Below, in pieces: positions 1 through 7,920 of a DNA stretch of 38,206 nucleotides. Position 1 is the first letter of the stretch, and each line of letters begins with the position of its first letter. The DNA is from Streptomyces phaeoluteigriseus (lineage in GTDB: Bacteria > Actinomycetota > Actinomycetes > Streptomycetales > Streptomycetaceae). The notes below the pieces were generated by a model. That model did not search any database. It had not been told where the DNA came from and worked only from the letters and a program-made list of their open reading frames with translations. The DNA lies in contig NZ_MPOH02000022.1 of NCBI RefSeq assembly GCF_001896135.2, positions 1 through 38,206 of the forward strand, in the 5' to 3' direction. The translations under genes and the position numbers were made by a program.

Positions 1-196
1 CCCGCCACCGTGCGCACGGGCAGCCGTGCGGCGGCGGCAGCCACCACGTCGGCGTGCCGTCGGTGCAGCCGTCGTCGACGACCACGATCTCGTGGGGCTG
101 CGGGCACACCTGCCGGGCCAGGCAGGTCAGGACGAGCCGCAGACTGTCGGCCTTGTCGCGGGTGGGGATGACCACGCTGACCGTCGGCCGGGTCAT
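1..196 (-). CDS. Family 2 glycosyltransferase, N-terminal part (cut by window edge)
   Basis: The ATG at 196 opens a protein beginning MTRPTVSVVIPTRDKADSL and continuing to EIVVVDDGCTDGTP. This is the classic GT-A start of family 2 glycosyltransferases, with the first nucleotide-binding Asp in VVVDDG. The reading frame appears to break near 48-52: downstream of DGTP the current frame gives WWLPPP, whereas one extra base (CCGACG read as CCGGACG) gives DVVAAAAARLPVRTVA, a normal family sequence. Only about 65 residues lie in the window. The start overlaps the stop of the ROK kinase (ATGA), so it is the next gene of the same operon. In mitomycin biosynthesis a glycosyltransferase of this role (MitB) transfers GlcNAc to ACP-bound AHBA; that role here is inferred from the neighbours. 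Confidence 0.8.
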   Translation of the reverse strand, partial: MTRPTVSVVIPTRDKADSLRLVLTCLARQVCPQPHEIVVVDDGCTDGTPTWWLPPPHGCPCARWR

Positions 197-1158
197 GCCG
201 GGCTCCCCTCGTGGAGCGGGTCCGCCCCACCGATCAGGCTCGGGCCGTGGGCGGCGAGCAGGACGGCACCGGCGAGGGAGGAGTGCGGACCGTGGACGGC
301 CGGCCCGATCCCGGGCAGCGGCCGCCCCGGGCGGGCCGTCTCGGACAGCCGCCGCGCGACCCGGCCGGGCAGGGGCGCGAGCGCGGCTCCGAGGCCACCA
401 CCGATGCGTACGTGCGCTGGCTGGACGAGTTCCACGAGGACCCGCAGCGCGCGGGCGATCAGGTCGGCCGCGTGGTCGAGGGTCCGTTCCGCCCACGGAT
501 CGGACCGCCGCACGCCCGCCACCAACTCGGCCGTCGTCGTGGCCAGTCCACGGGCCGCGGAGGCGTGAGCGGCCAGAGCCCCGGCCGACACCACGGCCTG
601 GAGGCAGCCGCGCGTGCCGCACCGGCAACGCGGGCCCTCCGGATCGACCACCAGATGGCCCAGCTCGCCCGCCGTACCCCAGGCGCCGGTCAGCAGTCGG
701 CCACCGCTGACCAGACCGCCGCCGACACCCGTGCCGATGCCCAGGTAGACCAGGTCCCGACTGCCGGTGGAACGGGCCTCGGCCAGCCCGGCGAGCGTGG
801 CGTCGTCGCCGAACAGGACCTCGGCGCCGCTGCCCACGAAGGGCGCGCGCAGCGAACGGCCCACCCACTCGGGCCGGTTGGGCCAGCTCACGACGCGCCC
901 GTCGGCACCGACGTTGGGCGCCGCCGCCACGCCGATACGGACGGGGGCTCCCCCCAGCACGCCGACCGCCTCGGCCACGGACGCCGCCAGGAGATCCGAC
1001 TGACTTGCCGCGTCACCGCCGGCGGGCCACGGGACGGTGTGCTCGTGCACGGCCACACCGGCGTCCACCGCGCGCAGGGCCATCTTGGTGCCGCCGATGT
1101 CCACGGCGAGGAAGCGGCCCGGCGCAGCGGAATCCGTGAACGGGCGCGTGCCGGTCAC
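193..1158 (-). CDS. rifN: ROK-family sugar kinase, probable kanosamine 6-kinase (RifN-like)
   Basis: The 321-residue protein starts at GTG 1158, which overlaps the TGA of the acyl ligase (GTGA). It shows the ROK architecture: an N-terminal phosphate-binding LAVDIGGTKMALRAV, a catalytic Asp region FGDDATLAGLAEA, the GIGTGVGGGLVSGG loop, and the ROK zinc signature GELGHLVVDPEGPRCRCGTRGCLQ. RifN of the rifamycin pathway is a ROK kinase that phosphorylates kanosamine at O-6 on the way to iminoerythrose 4-phosphate and AHBA. The surrounding AHBA genes support that substrate. Glucose or N-acetylmannosamine kinase activity cannot be excluded from sequence alone. Confidence 0.85.
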   Translation of the reverse strand: MTGTRPFTDSAAPGRFLAVDIGGTKMALRAVDAGVAVHEHTVPWPAGGDAASQSDLLAASVAEAVGVLGGAPVRIGVAAAPNVGADGRVVSWPNRPEWVGRSLRAPFVGSGAEVLFGDDATLAGLAEARSTGSRDLVYLGIGTGVGGGLVSGGRLLTGAWGTAGELGHLVVDPEGPRCRCGTRGCLQAVVSAGALAAHASAARGLATTTAELVAGVRRSDPWAERTLDHAADLIARALRVLVELVQPAHVRIGGGLGAALAPLPGRVARRLSETARPGRPLPGIGPAVHGPHSSLAGAVLLAAHGPSLIGGADPLHEGSPA

Positions 1159-3290
1159 GACGGCTTCCGGGCGGCCAGGATCGTGTAGGGCGCGTGCTCG
1201 GTACCGTGGCTCTCCTCCACCCGCAGGCCCACCGCCTCCAGGCCCGCCCGCAGCTCCTGCGGGGTCCACCAGTGCAGGTGTCCGTCGACCAGCCAGCGGA
1301 CGGCCGTCACGCGGCTCGTCACGTCGGCGAGGGCGAGCGGGTCGGCCACGAAGGTGTCGGCCACCACGAGCAGTCCCTTCGGCCTCAGCAGCGCGGCCAG
1401 TGAGCCGAGTCGGGCCGCCGGGCCGTGGACACCGCCGAGGACCACGCAGGCGCCGTACTCCGCGTCGGCCGACGGCGGGACATCGCCGTCGCCGATCTCC
1501 AGCAGCGGACCGTCGACGGCGGCCTCGGCCAGCAGCTCCTCGACGGCCGCGCGCAGGCCCGCGTCCGGTGGCGGTGGTCCGGCCAGAGCGGCCGGCAGCC
1601 GCGGCCCCTCGCCGGCCGCTTCCCCACGCACCCGGGCCGCCAGCGCCCGGCCGGCCGGGACGGCGTCCGGCGGGTACGCCCAGGCGCCGGGCGCCCCCGC
1701 GGAGTCGGCGTCGGTGACCAACAGCCCCAGCGCGCACGCGGTGTCCAACACGGGCGACAGCACCTCCGCGCGCAGCCCCGCCGTCCGGGCCAGGTCGGCG
1801 GCGGTGCCGCCGTCGGCCAGGAGCGGGGGCAGGCCGAGTTCGGTGAGGGCCGCCGCCAGGACCTGCTCGGCCGGCGTGTCCGGGTGGGCGCCGGCACGCG
1901 CGAGGCGGTACACGGGGGCCGCCTGCGCCTTGCCGACGGCGGACCGGCGCAGGCGGTAGCACGGCTGGAAACTGTCGGGCACCTTGTAGGCGGCCAGTTC
2001 GGCGCGGGCGTAGGCCTGCACGAGCCGCGGGGCGGCCAGCTCGGCGTCGGCGGGCACGTACTCGACGGTGAGGCCCTGGTCGTCGGAGTCGTCCGGGCCG
2101 GTGGCCGTGACCGAGACGTCGGCGACGCCCGGGGCCGCCCGCAGCACCGACTCCACCTCCATCGTGGAGACCCAGCGGGCCCCGCGCCGGACCACTCCGA
2201 GCCTGGCTCTGCCCAGGATGCGGTGAACGCCGTGCTCGTCTCGGTCGGCGAGGTCGTGCAGGCGGTGGGTGGAGCCGTCCTCCAGGACGACGGCGAGTTC
2301 TCCCTGGGCCGCGCCCGCGCCGGGCAGGGGCGTGCCGTCGGGGTCCAGCAGGTCGACCCGGACGCCCGGCATCGGACGGCCGACGGCTCCCGACGGCAGC
2401 CCCGGCTCCCCCCACAGCACGGCGCCCGTCTCGCTGGAGCCGAAGTTGCGGGAGACGCCCACGCCGAGCGTGCGGGTCCACAGCGCGTCCAGCCCGGCGT
2501 CCACGTATCCGGCGCCGGCCATCACCCGGCGCAGCGCCGGGTAGGGCGCGTCGTCCGTAAGGGCCCTGCGGCGCACCAGGACACGGGCCAGGCCGGGCAC
2601 GGTGACCAGGACCGTCGCCCGCTGCCGCAGCCGCGCGTGCACGGCGCCCACGGCACGCGGCGGCACCGGGTCGACGTGCGCCCCGGCGACCAGCGCGCCG
2701 GCCAGCCAGCCGAGCGCGTAGGCGTGGCTCAGCGGCAACGGAAGCAGCACCGAGTCGGCGGGCCGCGCCAGACCGGCGCGGTGGTAGCGCACACCCTCGT
2801 CCAGCACGGAACCCTGCGACCGCGCGACGACCTTGGGCGTCCCGGTGGACCCGGAGGAGGCGAGCAGCACCGTGCCGGGGGCATGGTGGGCGGCCGCCTC
2901 GGAGTCCGCGTCGCCGGTGAGCCCTCTGTCCGCCCCGGCGTCCTGCGCCGACAGCACCGCCCAGTCCGCCCCGTCGGGATCCGCCACCAGTGTCCGGCGG
3001 GCCCCCGCGGTCCTCAGCAGCCTGCGGGTCTCCGCCGGTGGCGAGTCCGCGGGCAGCAGCAGGGGGCAGGCACCCGCCGCGATCAGCGCGAGCAGGCCCA
3101 GCACCCATTCCGGCTGGTTGGGTCCCTGGAGTCCGACGGTCTCGGCGGGCCGCACGCCCTGGGCGCGCAGGCGCTCCGCCAGCTCCGTCACCCGTGCGAC
3201 GGCCGTACGGCGGGTCAGGTCGCCGAGCGCGAGCGCGTCCGGGTCCAGGTCCGCCCGGGAGAACGCCTGCCACAGATCCCGGGCCGTCAC
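1155..3290 (-). CDS. Acyl-AMP ligase fused to a C-terminal winged-helix/methyltransferase-like domain (MitE-like role)
   Basis: The 711-residue protein starts at GTG 3290, overlapping the dehydroquinase stop. Residues 1 to about 460 form an ANL adenylating enzyme: SSGSTGTPKVV at 145-155, FGSSETGAV at 283-291, a hinge region DEHGVHRILGR near 351, and the C-terminal catalytic Lys in AVGK (454). Residues about 475-535 look like the winged-helix dimerisation domain of plant/actinomycete O-methyltransferases. Residues about 590-711 resemble a SAM methyltransferase fold whose glycine motif is altered (LEIGDGD, 597-603). In mitomycin biosynthesis MitE activates AHBA and loads it on an ACP; the same job is inferred here, with the ACP at 10454-10705 as partner. 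Whether the methyltransferase-like part is catalytic or structural is unknown. Confidence 0.85.
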   Translation of the reverse strand: MTARDLWQAFSRADLDPDALALGDLTRRTAVARVTELAERLRAQGVRPAETVGLQGPNQPEWVLGLLALIAAGACPLLLPADSPPAETRRLLRTAGARRTLVADPDGADWAVLSAQDAGADRGLTGDADSEAAAHHAPGTVLLASSGSTGTPKVVARSQGSVLDEGVRYHRAGLARPADSVLLPLPLSHAYALGWLAGALVAGAHVDPVPPRAVGAVHARLRQRATVLVTVPGLARVLVRRRALTDDAPYPALRRVMAGAGYVDAGLDALWTRTLGVGVSRNFGSSETGAVLWGEPGLPSGAVGRPMPGVRVDLLDPDGTPLPGAGAAQGELAVVLEDGSTHRLHDLADRDEHGVHRILGRARLGVVRRGARWVSTMEVESVLRAAPGVADVSVTATGPDDSDDQGLTVEYVPADAELAAPRLVQAYARAELAAYKVPDSFQPCYRLRRSAVGKAQAAPVYRLARAGAHPDTPAEQVLAAALTELGLPPLLADGGTAADLARTAGLRAEVLSPVLDTACALGLLVTDADSAGAPGAWAYPPDAVPAGRALAARVRGEAAGEGPRLPAALAGPPPPDAGLRAAVEELLAEAAVDGPLLEIGDGDVPPSADAEYGACVVLGGVHGPAARLGSLAALLRPKGLLVVADTFVADPLALADVTSRVTAVRWLVDGHLHWWTPQELRAGLEAVGLRVEESHGTEHAPYTILAARKPS

Positions 3291-3760
3291 CTCGCCGTGC
3301 CCTCCCCCGCCGTCTCCAGCCGCCGCACCAGTGCGTCAGCGGCGAGTTCGTACCCGTGCGTGCCGAAGCCCGCGATCACGCCGACGGCGAGCGGGGAGAC
3401 GACGGAGTTGTGCCGGAAGGACTCGCGGGCCCAGACGTTGGAGATGTGCACCTCGGCCCAGGGTGCCGGGTAGTCGGCGAGGGCGTCGCGCAGACTCCAG
3501 CCGGCGATCATCAGGGCGCCGGGGTTGACGATCGCGGCGGCGGTGTCCCGGTGCTTGTGCAGCGCACGGATCAACTCGCCCTCGCCGTCGTGCTGTTCGC
3601 AGCGCAGTCCGTACCCGGCGCGGGCCAGCCGCAGGGCCACCGCCTCCTCCACCTCGGCGAGGGTGGTGGTGCCGTAGACCCCGGGTTCCCGGGTGCCGAG
3701 CGTGCCCAGGTTGGGGCCGTTGAGCAGCAGGAGGTCACGGGAGGTGGAGGCGGTGGTCAC
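3287..3760 (-). CDS. rifJ: Type II 3-dehydroquinase, probable aminodehydroquinate dehydratase (RifJ-like)
   Basis: The 157-residue protein has the length and motifs of type II (trans-dehydrating, dodecameric) dehydroquinases: LLLLNGPNLGTLGTREPGVYG with the catalytic Tyr, the GEGELI loop, NPGAL, and EVHISN with the catalytic His, followed by RESFRHNS. The usual NPGAYTH motif reads NPGALMI and the usual SNVH reads SNVW, so the active site differs slightly from primary-metabolism enzymes. This suits an aminated substrate. It starts at GTG 3760, overlapping the corrected stop of the phosphatase gene (GTGA). By context it converts 5-amino-5-deoxy-3-dehydroquinate to 5-amino-5-deoxy-3-dehydroshikimate, the substrate of AHBA synthase. 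Confidence 0.9.
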   Translation of the reverse strand: MTTASTSRDLLLLNGPNLGTLGTREPGVYGTTTLAEVEEAVALRLARAGYGLRCEQHDGEGELIRALHKHRDTAAAIVNPGALMIAGWSLRDALADYPAPWAEVHISNVWARESFRHNSVVSPLAVGVIAGFGTHGYELAADALVRRLETAGEGTAR

Positions 3761-4409
3761 GCGGGGATCCCTTCACGGCGGTGCAGCAGGGCGGCCAGCT
3801 CGGCGCACGAGCCGGCCACCAGATCGGGCTGATGGGCGAGCAGTTCGGCCCGGTCGCCCTGGCCCCAGAGACCGGCGGCGGTCCGGGTGCGGCCGCGCGG
3901 CCGGCCCGCAGGTCCAGCGCGGAGTCGCCGACCATGACGGCACCCTCGGCGGCGGCGCCGATCTTCTCCAGGGCGAGCAGGACGATGTCCGGAGCCGGTT
4001 TGCCGTGTGCCACCTCGTCGCTGCCGCACACCGCGTCCACCAGGTCCAGCAGGCCCGTCGCCGCCAGCGCCTCGACGGCACGGCCGTGGGTCTTGCCGGT
4101 GGCGACGGCGGTCGGGACGCCCGCCTCGCGCAGTCCGGCGAGCAGTTCGGCGGCGCCGGGACACGGCTCGATCTCGTGGACCAGTTTGCGGCTCTCGACG
4201 ACGAACGGCTCGTACATCCCGGCCGGCAGGCCCATGATCGCCAGGGTGTCGGGCATGTGCCGCCCGAGGTGGGTCAGGTACTCCTCGAAGGGTGCCTCGC
4301 CGTCACCGACCGTGAGGTCGTAGGCGCGCTGGAAAGCCCTGCGCATCACGTGGATGCTGTCGATGAGGACGCCGTCGAGGTCCAGGACGACGGCCCGGAG
4401 TTCACTCAC
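3757..4409 (-). CDS. rifM: HAD-superfamily phosphatase (RifM-like), reading frame interrupted
   Basis: The protein starts at GTG 4409, 8 bases inside the upstream aminotransferase. It has HAD motif I DLDGVLIDS, motif II VATGKT, a Lys in HGKPAPD, and motif IV MVGDSALDLRAG, typical of phosphoglycolate-phosphatase-like enzymes. After RAGRAA (near 3886-3893) the frame runs off into PGPPPVSG and ends at 3735. One additional base there restores TRTAAGLWGQGDRAELLAHQ and a C-terminus ending REGIPA at 3757. That stop forms a GTGA overlap with the next gene, as at neighbouring junctions. The repaired length is about 217 residues. RifM is the phosphatase of the AHBA pathway, and its role in releasing kanosamine is inferred. 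A genuine truncation is less likely. Confidence 0.82.
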
Positions 4410-5622
4410 CGCCGGCTCCCTTTCGCGCGGCGTCGGCCGCCGTCCGCAGGCTCGCCACCAGGTGGGCGACGTCGTCGTCCGTCATGGTCGCGCCGAGTCC
4501 GACGGTGACGGACCGGCCCAGGACGGCCTCGCTGGCGCGCAGGCGCGCGGTGGCGTCCCAGGCGACGCCCCACGGGGTGCGGCCGGCGCGGACGGCGGGG
4601 TTCTGCTGGACCAGGCGGCCCGAGTAGAGCGTGGCCGCGGGGATGCCGGCCGCGGTGAGCGCGGTGACGAACCGGCGGGCAGCCATCCGGTTGTCCAGCA
4701 GGACCGTGAGATCGCCCCCGCTGCCCTCCTCGTCCGGCAGTCGCCGCCACTCGAGTTCCAGGTCTGCCAGGTCGGCGCGGACGGCACGGGCGATGTCGCG
4801 CAGCCGCCGCAGCATCGGCGTGAGCCGTTCCAGTTGTACGGACAGCAGGGCGCCGGCGATCTCGGTCATCCGCAGGTTGGCGCCGAGGAAGGCCTCGCCG
4901 GCGGCGCCGCCGCGCTCGCCGCTGCGCGAGGTGGTGAACTGTCCGCCCTGGTCCTGGTAGCGGACCACCCGGTCGTGGACGTCGGGGTCCGTCGTGACGA
5001 CGGCGCCGCCCTCGCCGGCGGTGATGTTCTTCTCCAGCTGGAAGCTGAAGGCGCCCGCGTCGCCGATCGAACCGACCGGGCGTCCCCGGTAGCTGACACC
5101 GCAGGCCTGGGCGGCGTCCTCCAGTACCCGGATGCCGTGCTTGCGGGCGACGGCCAGGATGGGGTCCATGTCGGCGGCCGCGTTGTTCAGGTGGACGGGC
5201 ATGACCGCGAAGGTCCGCTCGGTGACGAGCTGCTCCCATGCCGTGGGGTCGAGGGTGAGCGACTCGTCGATGTCGGCGAAGACGGGGACGCCGCGCGCGG
5301 CCACGACGGCGTTGACGCAGCCGATGAAGGTGGCCGACGGCACGATGACCTCGCCGCCCTCCGGTATCCCCATGCCGATCAGGGCGCAGGTCAGGGCGGC
5401 GGTCCCGGAGGACACGCCGACCGCGTGGGGCGCCTGGTGGAGGGCGGCGAAGCGCTCCTCGAACCGCTCCACGCGGCGCTGGAGCGCGGGACCGTAGTAG
5501 CGGAAGAGCGAGCGGCTCTCCAGCACGTCCAGCGCGGCGGCCTTCTCCTCCTCGCCCCACAGGGCCAGGCCGCGCAGCGGCTCGTAGCGCAGCGCCGTGG
5601 GTTCGGACAGGGATGCAGTCAT
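4402..5622 (-). CDS. DegT/DnrJ/EryC1-family PLP aminotransferase (second copy, not the AHBA synthase)
   Basis: The 406-residue fold-type I sugar aminotransferase has GVSSGTAALTCALIGMGI near the PLP phosphate site, VLEDAAQACG with the pyridine-binding Asp, and FSFQLEKNITAGEGGAVV with the Schiff-base Lys. It differs clearly from the AHBA synthase encoded at 6689-7896 (RSLFRYYGP, PVHLNNAAADMD), so it is not a recent duplicate. It sits between the phosphatase and the Gfo/Idh oxidoreductase with stop-start overlaps on both sides. One reading is a dedicated transaminase for the 3-oxo-sugar made by the adjacent dehydrogenase (kanosamine formation); another is amination of a later intermediate. The sequence does not decide between them. 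Confidence 0.88.
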   Translation of the reverse strand: MTASLSEPTALRYEPLRGLALWGEEEKAAALDVLESRSLFRYYGPALQRRVERFEERFAALHQAPHAVGVSSGTAALTCALIGMGIPEGGEVIVPSATFIGCVNAVVAARGVPVFADIDESLTLDPTAWEQLVTERTFAVMPVHLNNAAADMDPILAVARKHGIRVLEDAAQACGVSYRGRPVGSIGDAGAFSFQLEKNITAGEGGAVVTTDPDVHDRVVRYQDQGGQFTTSRSGERGGAAGEAFLGANLRMTEIAGALLSVQLERLTPMLRRLRDIARAVRADLADLELEWRRLPDEEGSGGDLTVLLDNRMAARRFVTALTAAGIPAATLYSGRLVQQNPAVRAGRTPWGVAWDATARLRASEAVLGRSVTVGLGATMTDDDVAHLVASLRTAADAARKGAGGE

Positions 5623-6689
5623 GAATTCGTCTCCGGTGCTGTCCAGTCGGCGGACGTGGCGCGGTAACAGGCCTCGACCACGACCAGGGCTTCGCGGGCC
5701 TCGCGCAGTGCCCGGCCCGTGGCGTCGGGCCGGTCCAGTTCGTCGGCCAGGGCGTCGAGTTGCAGGTCGTACTCGTCACCGACACCGGCCGGGGGCAGCG
5801 GCACCCGGCGCTCACCGCCTTCCCTCCGGAGCGTGAGCGTCGGTTCGGCCACGCGCCGGGGGCTGAAGCCGAAGGTGGTGGTCAGCTCTGCGGTGCCCTC
5901 GGTGCCGTGCAGCACCAGCCGGGTGCGGTCGACCGTCTCGTGCGACGCCCAGGCGAAGCGCAGGTACATGCCGTATCGCTCGGTGGCCACCAGGGCGGTG
6001 AGCTGGTCCTCGACATCGGCGTTGGCGAGGGCGGCGCCGCCGGCGTGCCAGTCGGCGCCCCAGCCTTCGCGGGTGAGGAAGTCGCAGAAGGGCAGGGCGG
6101 TGGCGTGGCGCACGCCGGAGGCGCCCCACAGGTGGTGCAGGACGTCGATGACGTGCCAGCCCAGGTCGACCAGGACGCCGCCGCCGGCCGTCTCCCGGCG
6201 GGCGAACCAGTCGCTGCCGGGAATGCCCCGGGAGCGGACCCAGCTCAGCTCGGCGAGCCGGGGCGTGCCGAGCGCCCCGTCCGCGACGAGGCGCGCCAGT
6301 TCCCCGACGTCGGAGCGGTGGCGGGCGGCGGTGGACAGCAGCAGCCGTCCTCCTCCGTCGCGGGCCGCGTCTTCCAGGAGCCGCAGGTGGCCGAAGTCGG
6401 TGCCGGTCGGCTTCTCCAGGAAGACTGCGAGGCCCTGGCGCAGGAAGTGGCCGGCGAGAGCGCCGTGGGTGTAGTTCGGGGTGAGGACGAAGACGAGGTC
6501 GGCCTCACCCCGCCCCAGCTCCTCGTGTCCGGCGTACACGCGCGCCCCGGCCACCAGGGCGCCGGCCCGCTCGACGGCCTCGGGCCGCGGCTCCACCACG
6601 GCGACGACGTCGAAGTCCGGGTGCTTGACCAGCCGCGGCAGCCATACCTCGCGGGCCACCCAGCCCAGCCCGACAACGGCGACCCTCAT
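5619..6689 (-). CDS. rifL: Gfo/Idh/MocA-family NAD(P)-dependent oxidoreductase (RifL-like)
   Basis: The 356-residue protein begins MRVAVVGLGWVAREVWLPRL, a Rossmann GxGxxA-like nucleotide site, and contains the family EKPTGTDFGHL motif (EKP) and GGVLVDLGWHVIDVLHHLWG with the catalytic Asp/His pair. The length matches sugar dehydrogenases of this family. It overlaps both neighbours: its ATG shares one base with the AHBA synthase stop (TGATG), and its TGA overlaps the aminotransferase ATG. In the rifamycin pathway the oxidoreductase RifL works with RifK to make UDP-kanosamine from UDP-glucose, so sugar C-3 oxidation is the inferred activity. Confidence 0.83.
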   Translation of the reverse strand: MRVAVVGLGWVAREVWLPRLVKHPDFDVVAVVEPRPEAVERAGALVAGARVYAGHEELGRGEADLVFVLTPNYTHGALAGHFLRQGLAVFLEKPTGTDFGHLRLLEDAARDGGGRLLLSTAARHRSDVGELARLVADGALGTPRLAELSWVRSRGIPGSDWFARRETAGGGVLVDLGWHVIDVLHHLWGASGVRHATALPFCDFLTREGWGADWHAGGAALANADVEDQLTALVATERYGMYLRFAWASHETVDRTRLVLHGTEGTAELTTTFGFSPRRVAEPTLTLRREGGERRVPLPPAGVGDEYDLQLDALADELDRPDATGRALREAREALVVVEACYRATSADWTAPETNS

Positions 6690-7896
6690 CAGGCGGAACG
6701 CTTCTTCCCCGCCAGTTCGGACAGCACCTTCGCCACGGCCTCGGCGACGTCGGCGCAGTCGGCGTCCGAGCCGAGCAGCACCCGGTGGTGCAGCCAGAAG
6801 CCGTGCGAGCCCAGGTGTTCGCTGACCGGGTTGCGCTCGGCGAGCTCGGCGGTCTCGGGGAGTCCGTTGCCGCGCAGCGCCTCATGGGCCTGGGTGCGGT
6901 ACACCGGCGGGTAGTTGACGAAGGCGGGGATGCCCTCGGCGACCAGCGCCCTTACCACCAGGTCGCGGTCGGTCCCGGGGTGCGTGGCGGGGTCGAGGGC
7001 GCCATGGCCATGTAGTGGGGGTTGAGGTCGCAGCGCGGGTCGCGGCCTTGCGGGACCACGCCGGGTATCTCGCGCAGCGCCGCGGACAGGGTCTTCCAGC
7101 GGCTCTCGCGGCGCGCGTTCTGCTCGGCGAGCCGGCCGAGCTGGGCGCGCAGGACCGCTCCGGCGAACTCGGTCATGCGGTAGTTGGACGACGGGGTGCG
7201 GTGCTCGTAGGTCGTGTCGCCCATGGGCCGGCCGCAGCTGTGCCGGGCGAACGCCTCGTCGAACCGCTCCGCCGACGGCAGCAGCAGCGCCCCGCCCTCG
7301 CCCGCCGTCATGAGCTTGCCGTTCTGGAAGCTGAAGGCGGCGAGCGTGCCGAAGTCGCCGATGCGCCGGCCTGACCAGACGGCACCGTGCGCGTGTGCGG
7401 CGTCCTGGAAGACGACGACGTCGTGCCGGGCCGCCCAGGCGCCGATGGCGTCCATGTCGGCGACGTGCCCGGCCATGTGCACGGGGATGACGACGCGGGT
7501 GCGCGGTGTGCGGACGGCGTCCAGGGTCGCCGGGTCGAGGCAGTACGTCACGGGGTCCACGTCGACCGGGACCGGCACGCCGCCCGCGCGCTGTACGGCG
7601 ATGGAGGTGGAGATGAAGGTGAAGGCGGGCACGATCACCTCGTCACCCGGCCGCAGACCCAGCAGCTCCAGGCCCAGCTCCAAGGCGTGTGTGCCGTTGG
7701 TGACCGCGAGCGCCGTGCCGCCGTGGTACTCGCCGAACTCCGCCTCGAACGAGGTGACCTCGGAGCCGCCGACTCGCCACCACTGGCCCTGGTCGACCGC
7801 GCGGATCAGCGCCGCGCGCTCGGTGTCGTCATGGTACGGCCAGGCCGGAAAGTCGTGGCGGCGGACCGGATGGCCACCGTCGAGTGCCAGAGCCAC
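6689..7896 (-). CDS. rifK: 3-Amino-5-hydroxybenzoate (AHBA) synthase, reading frame interrupted
   Basis: The N-terminal part (7896 to about 7005) closely follows the RifK pattern: DFPAWPYHDD, GQWWRVGGSEV, LAVTNGTHALELGLELLG, VPAFTFISTS, PVHMAGHVADMD, FQDAAHAHGA, and FSFQNGKLMTAGEGG with the PLP Lys. After CDLNPHYMAMA the frame shifts. The C-terminal part (GIPAFVNYPPVYRTQAH to GFWLHHRVLLGSDAD) continues in the next frame from about 6998, and one missing base explains the break. The repaired protein has about 402 residues, near the family length of about 390. It starts at GTG 7896 with GAGAGG eight bases upstream. AHBA synthase dehydrates and aromatises aminodehydroshikimate using PLP and may also act as transaminase in kanosamine formation. 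Confidence 0.92.
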
Positions 7897-7920
7897 TGTG
7901 CGTCCCTCTCAGTTTCGGTG

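Noticed and set aside
1425..3473. Long plus-strand ORF of 682 codons opposite the ligase gene
   Set aside because: It lies antisense to a well-supported ligase and has the Gly/Arg/Gln-rich composition of a GC-rich shadow frame, with no motif.
6998..7004. Programmed -1 frameshift as explanation for the split AHBA synthase
   Set aside because: No slippery heptamer of the X-XXY-YYZ type or clear downstream structure is present, and the same one-base loss recurs in five unrelated genes.
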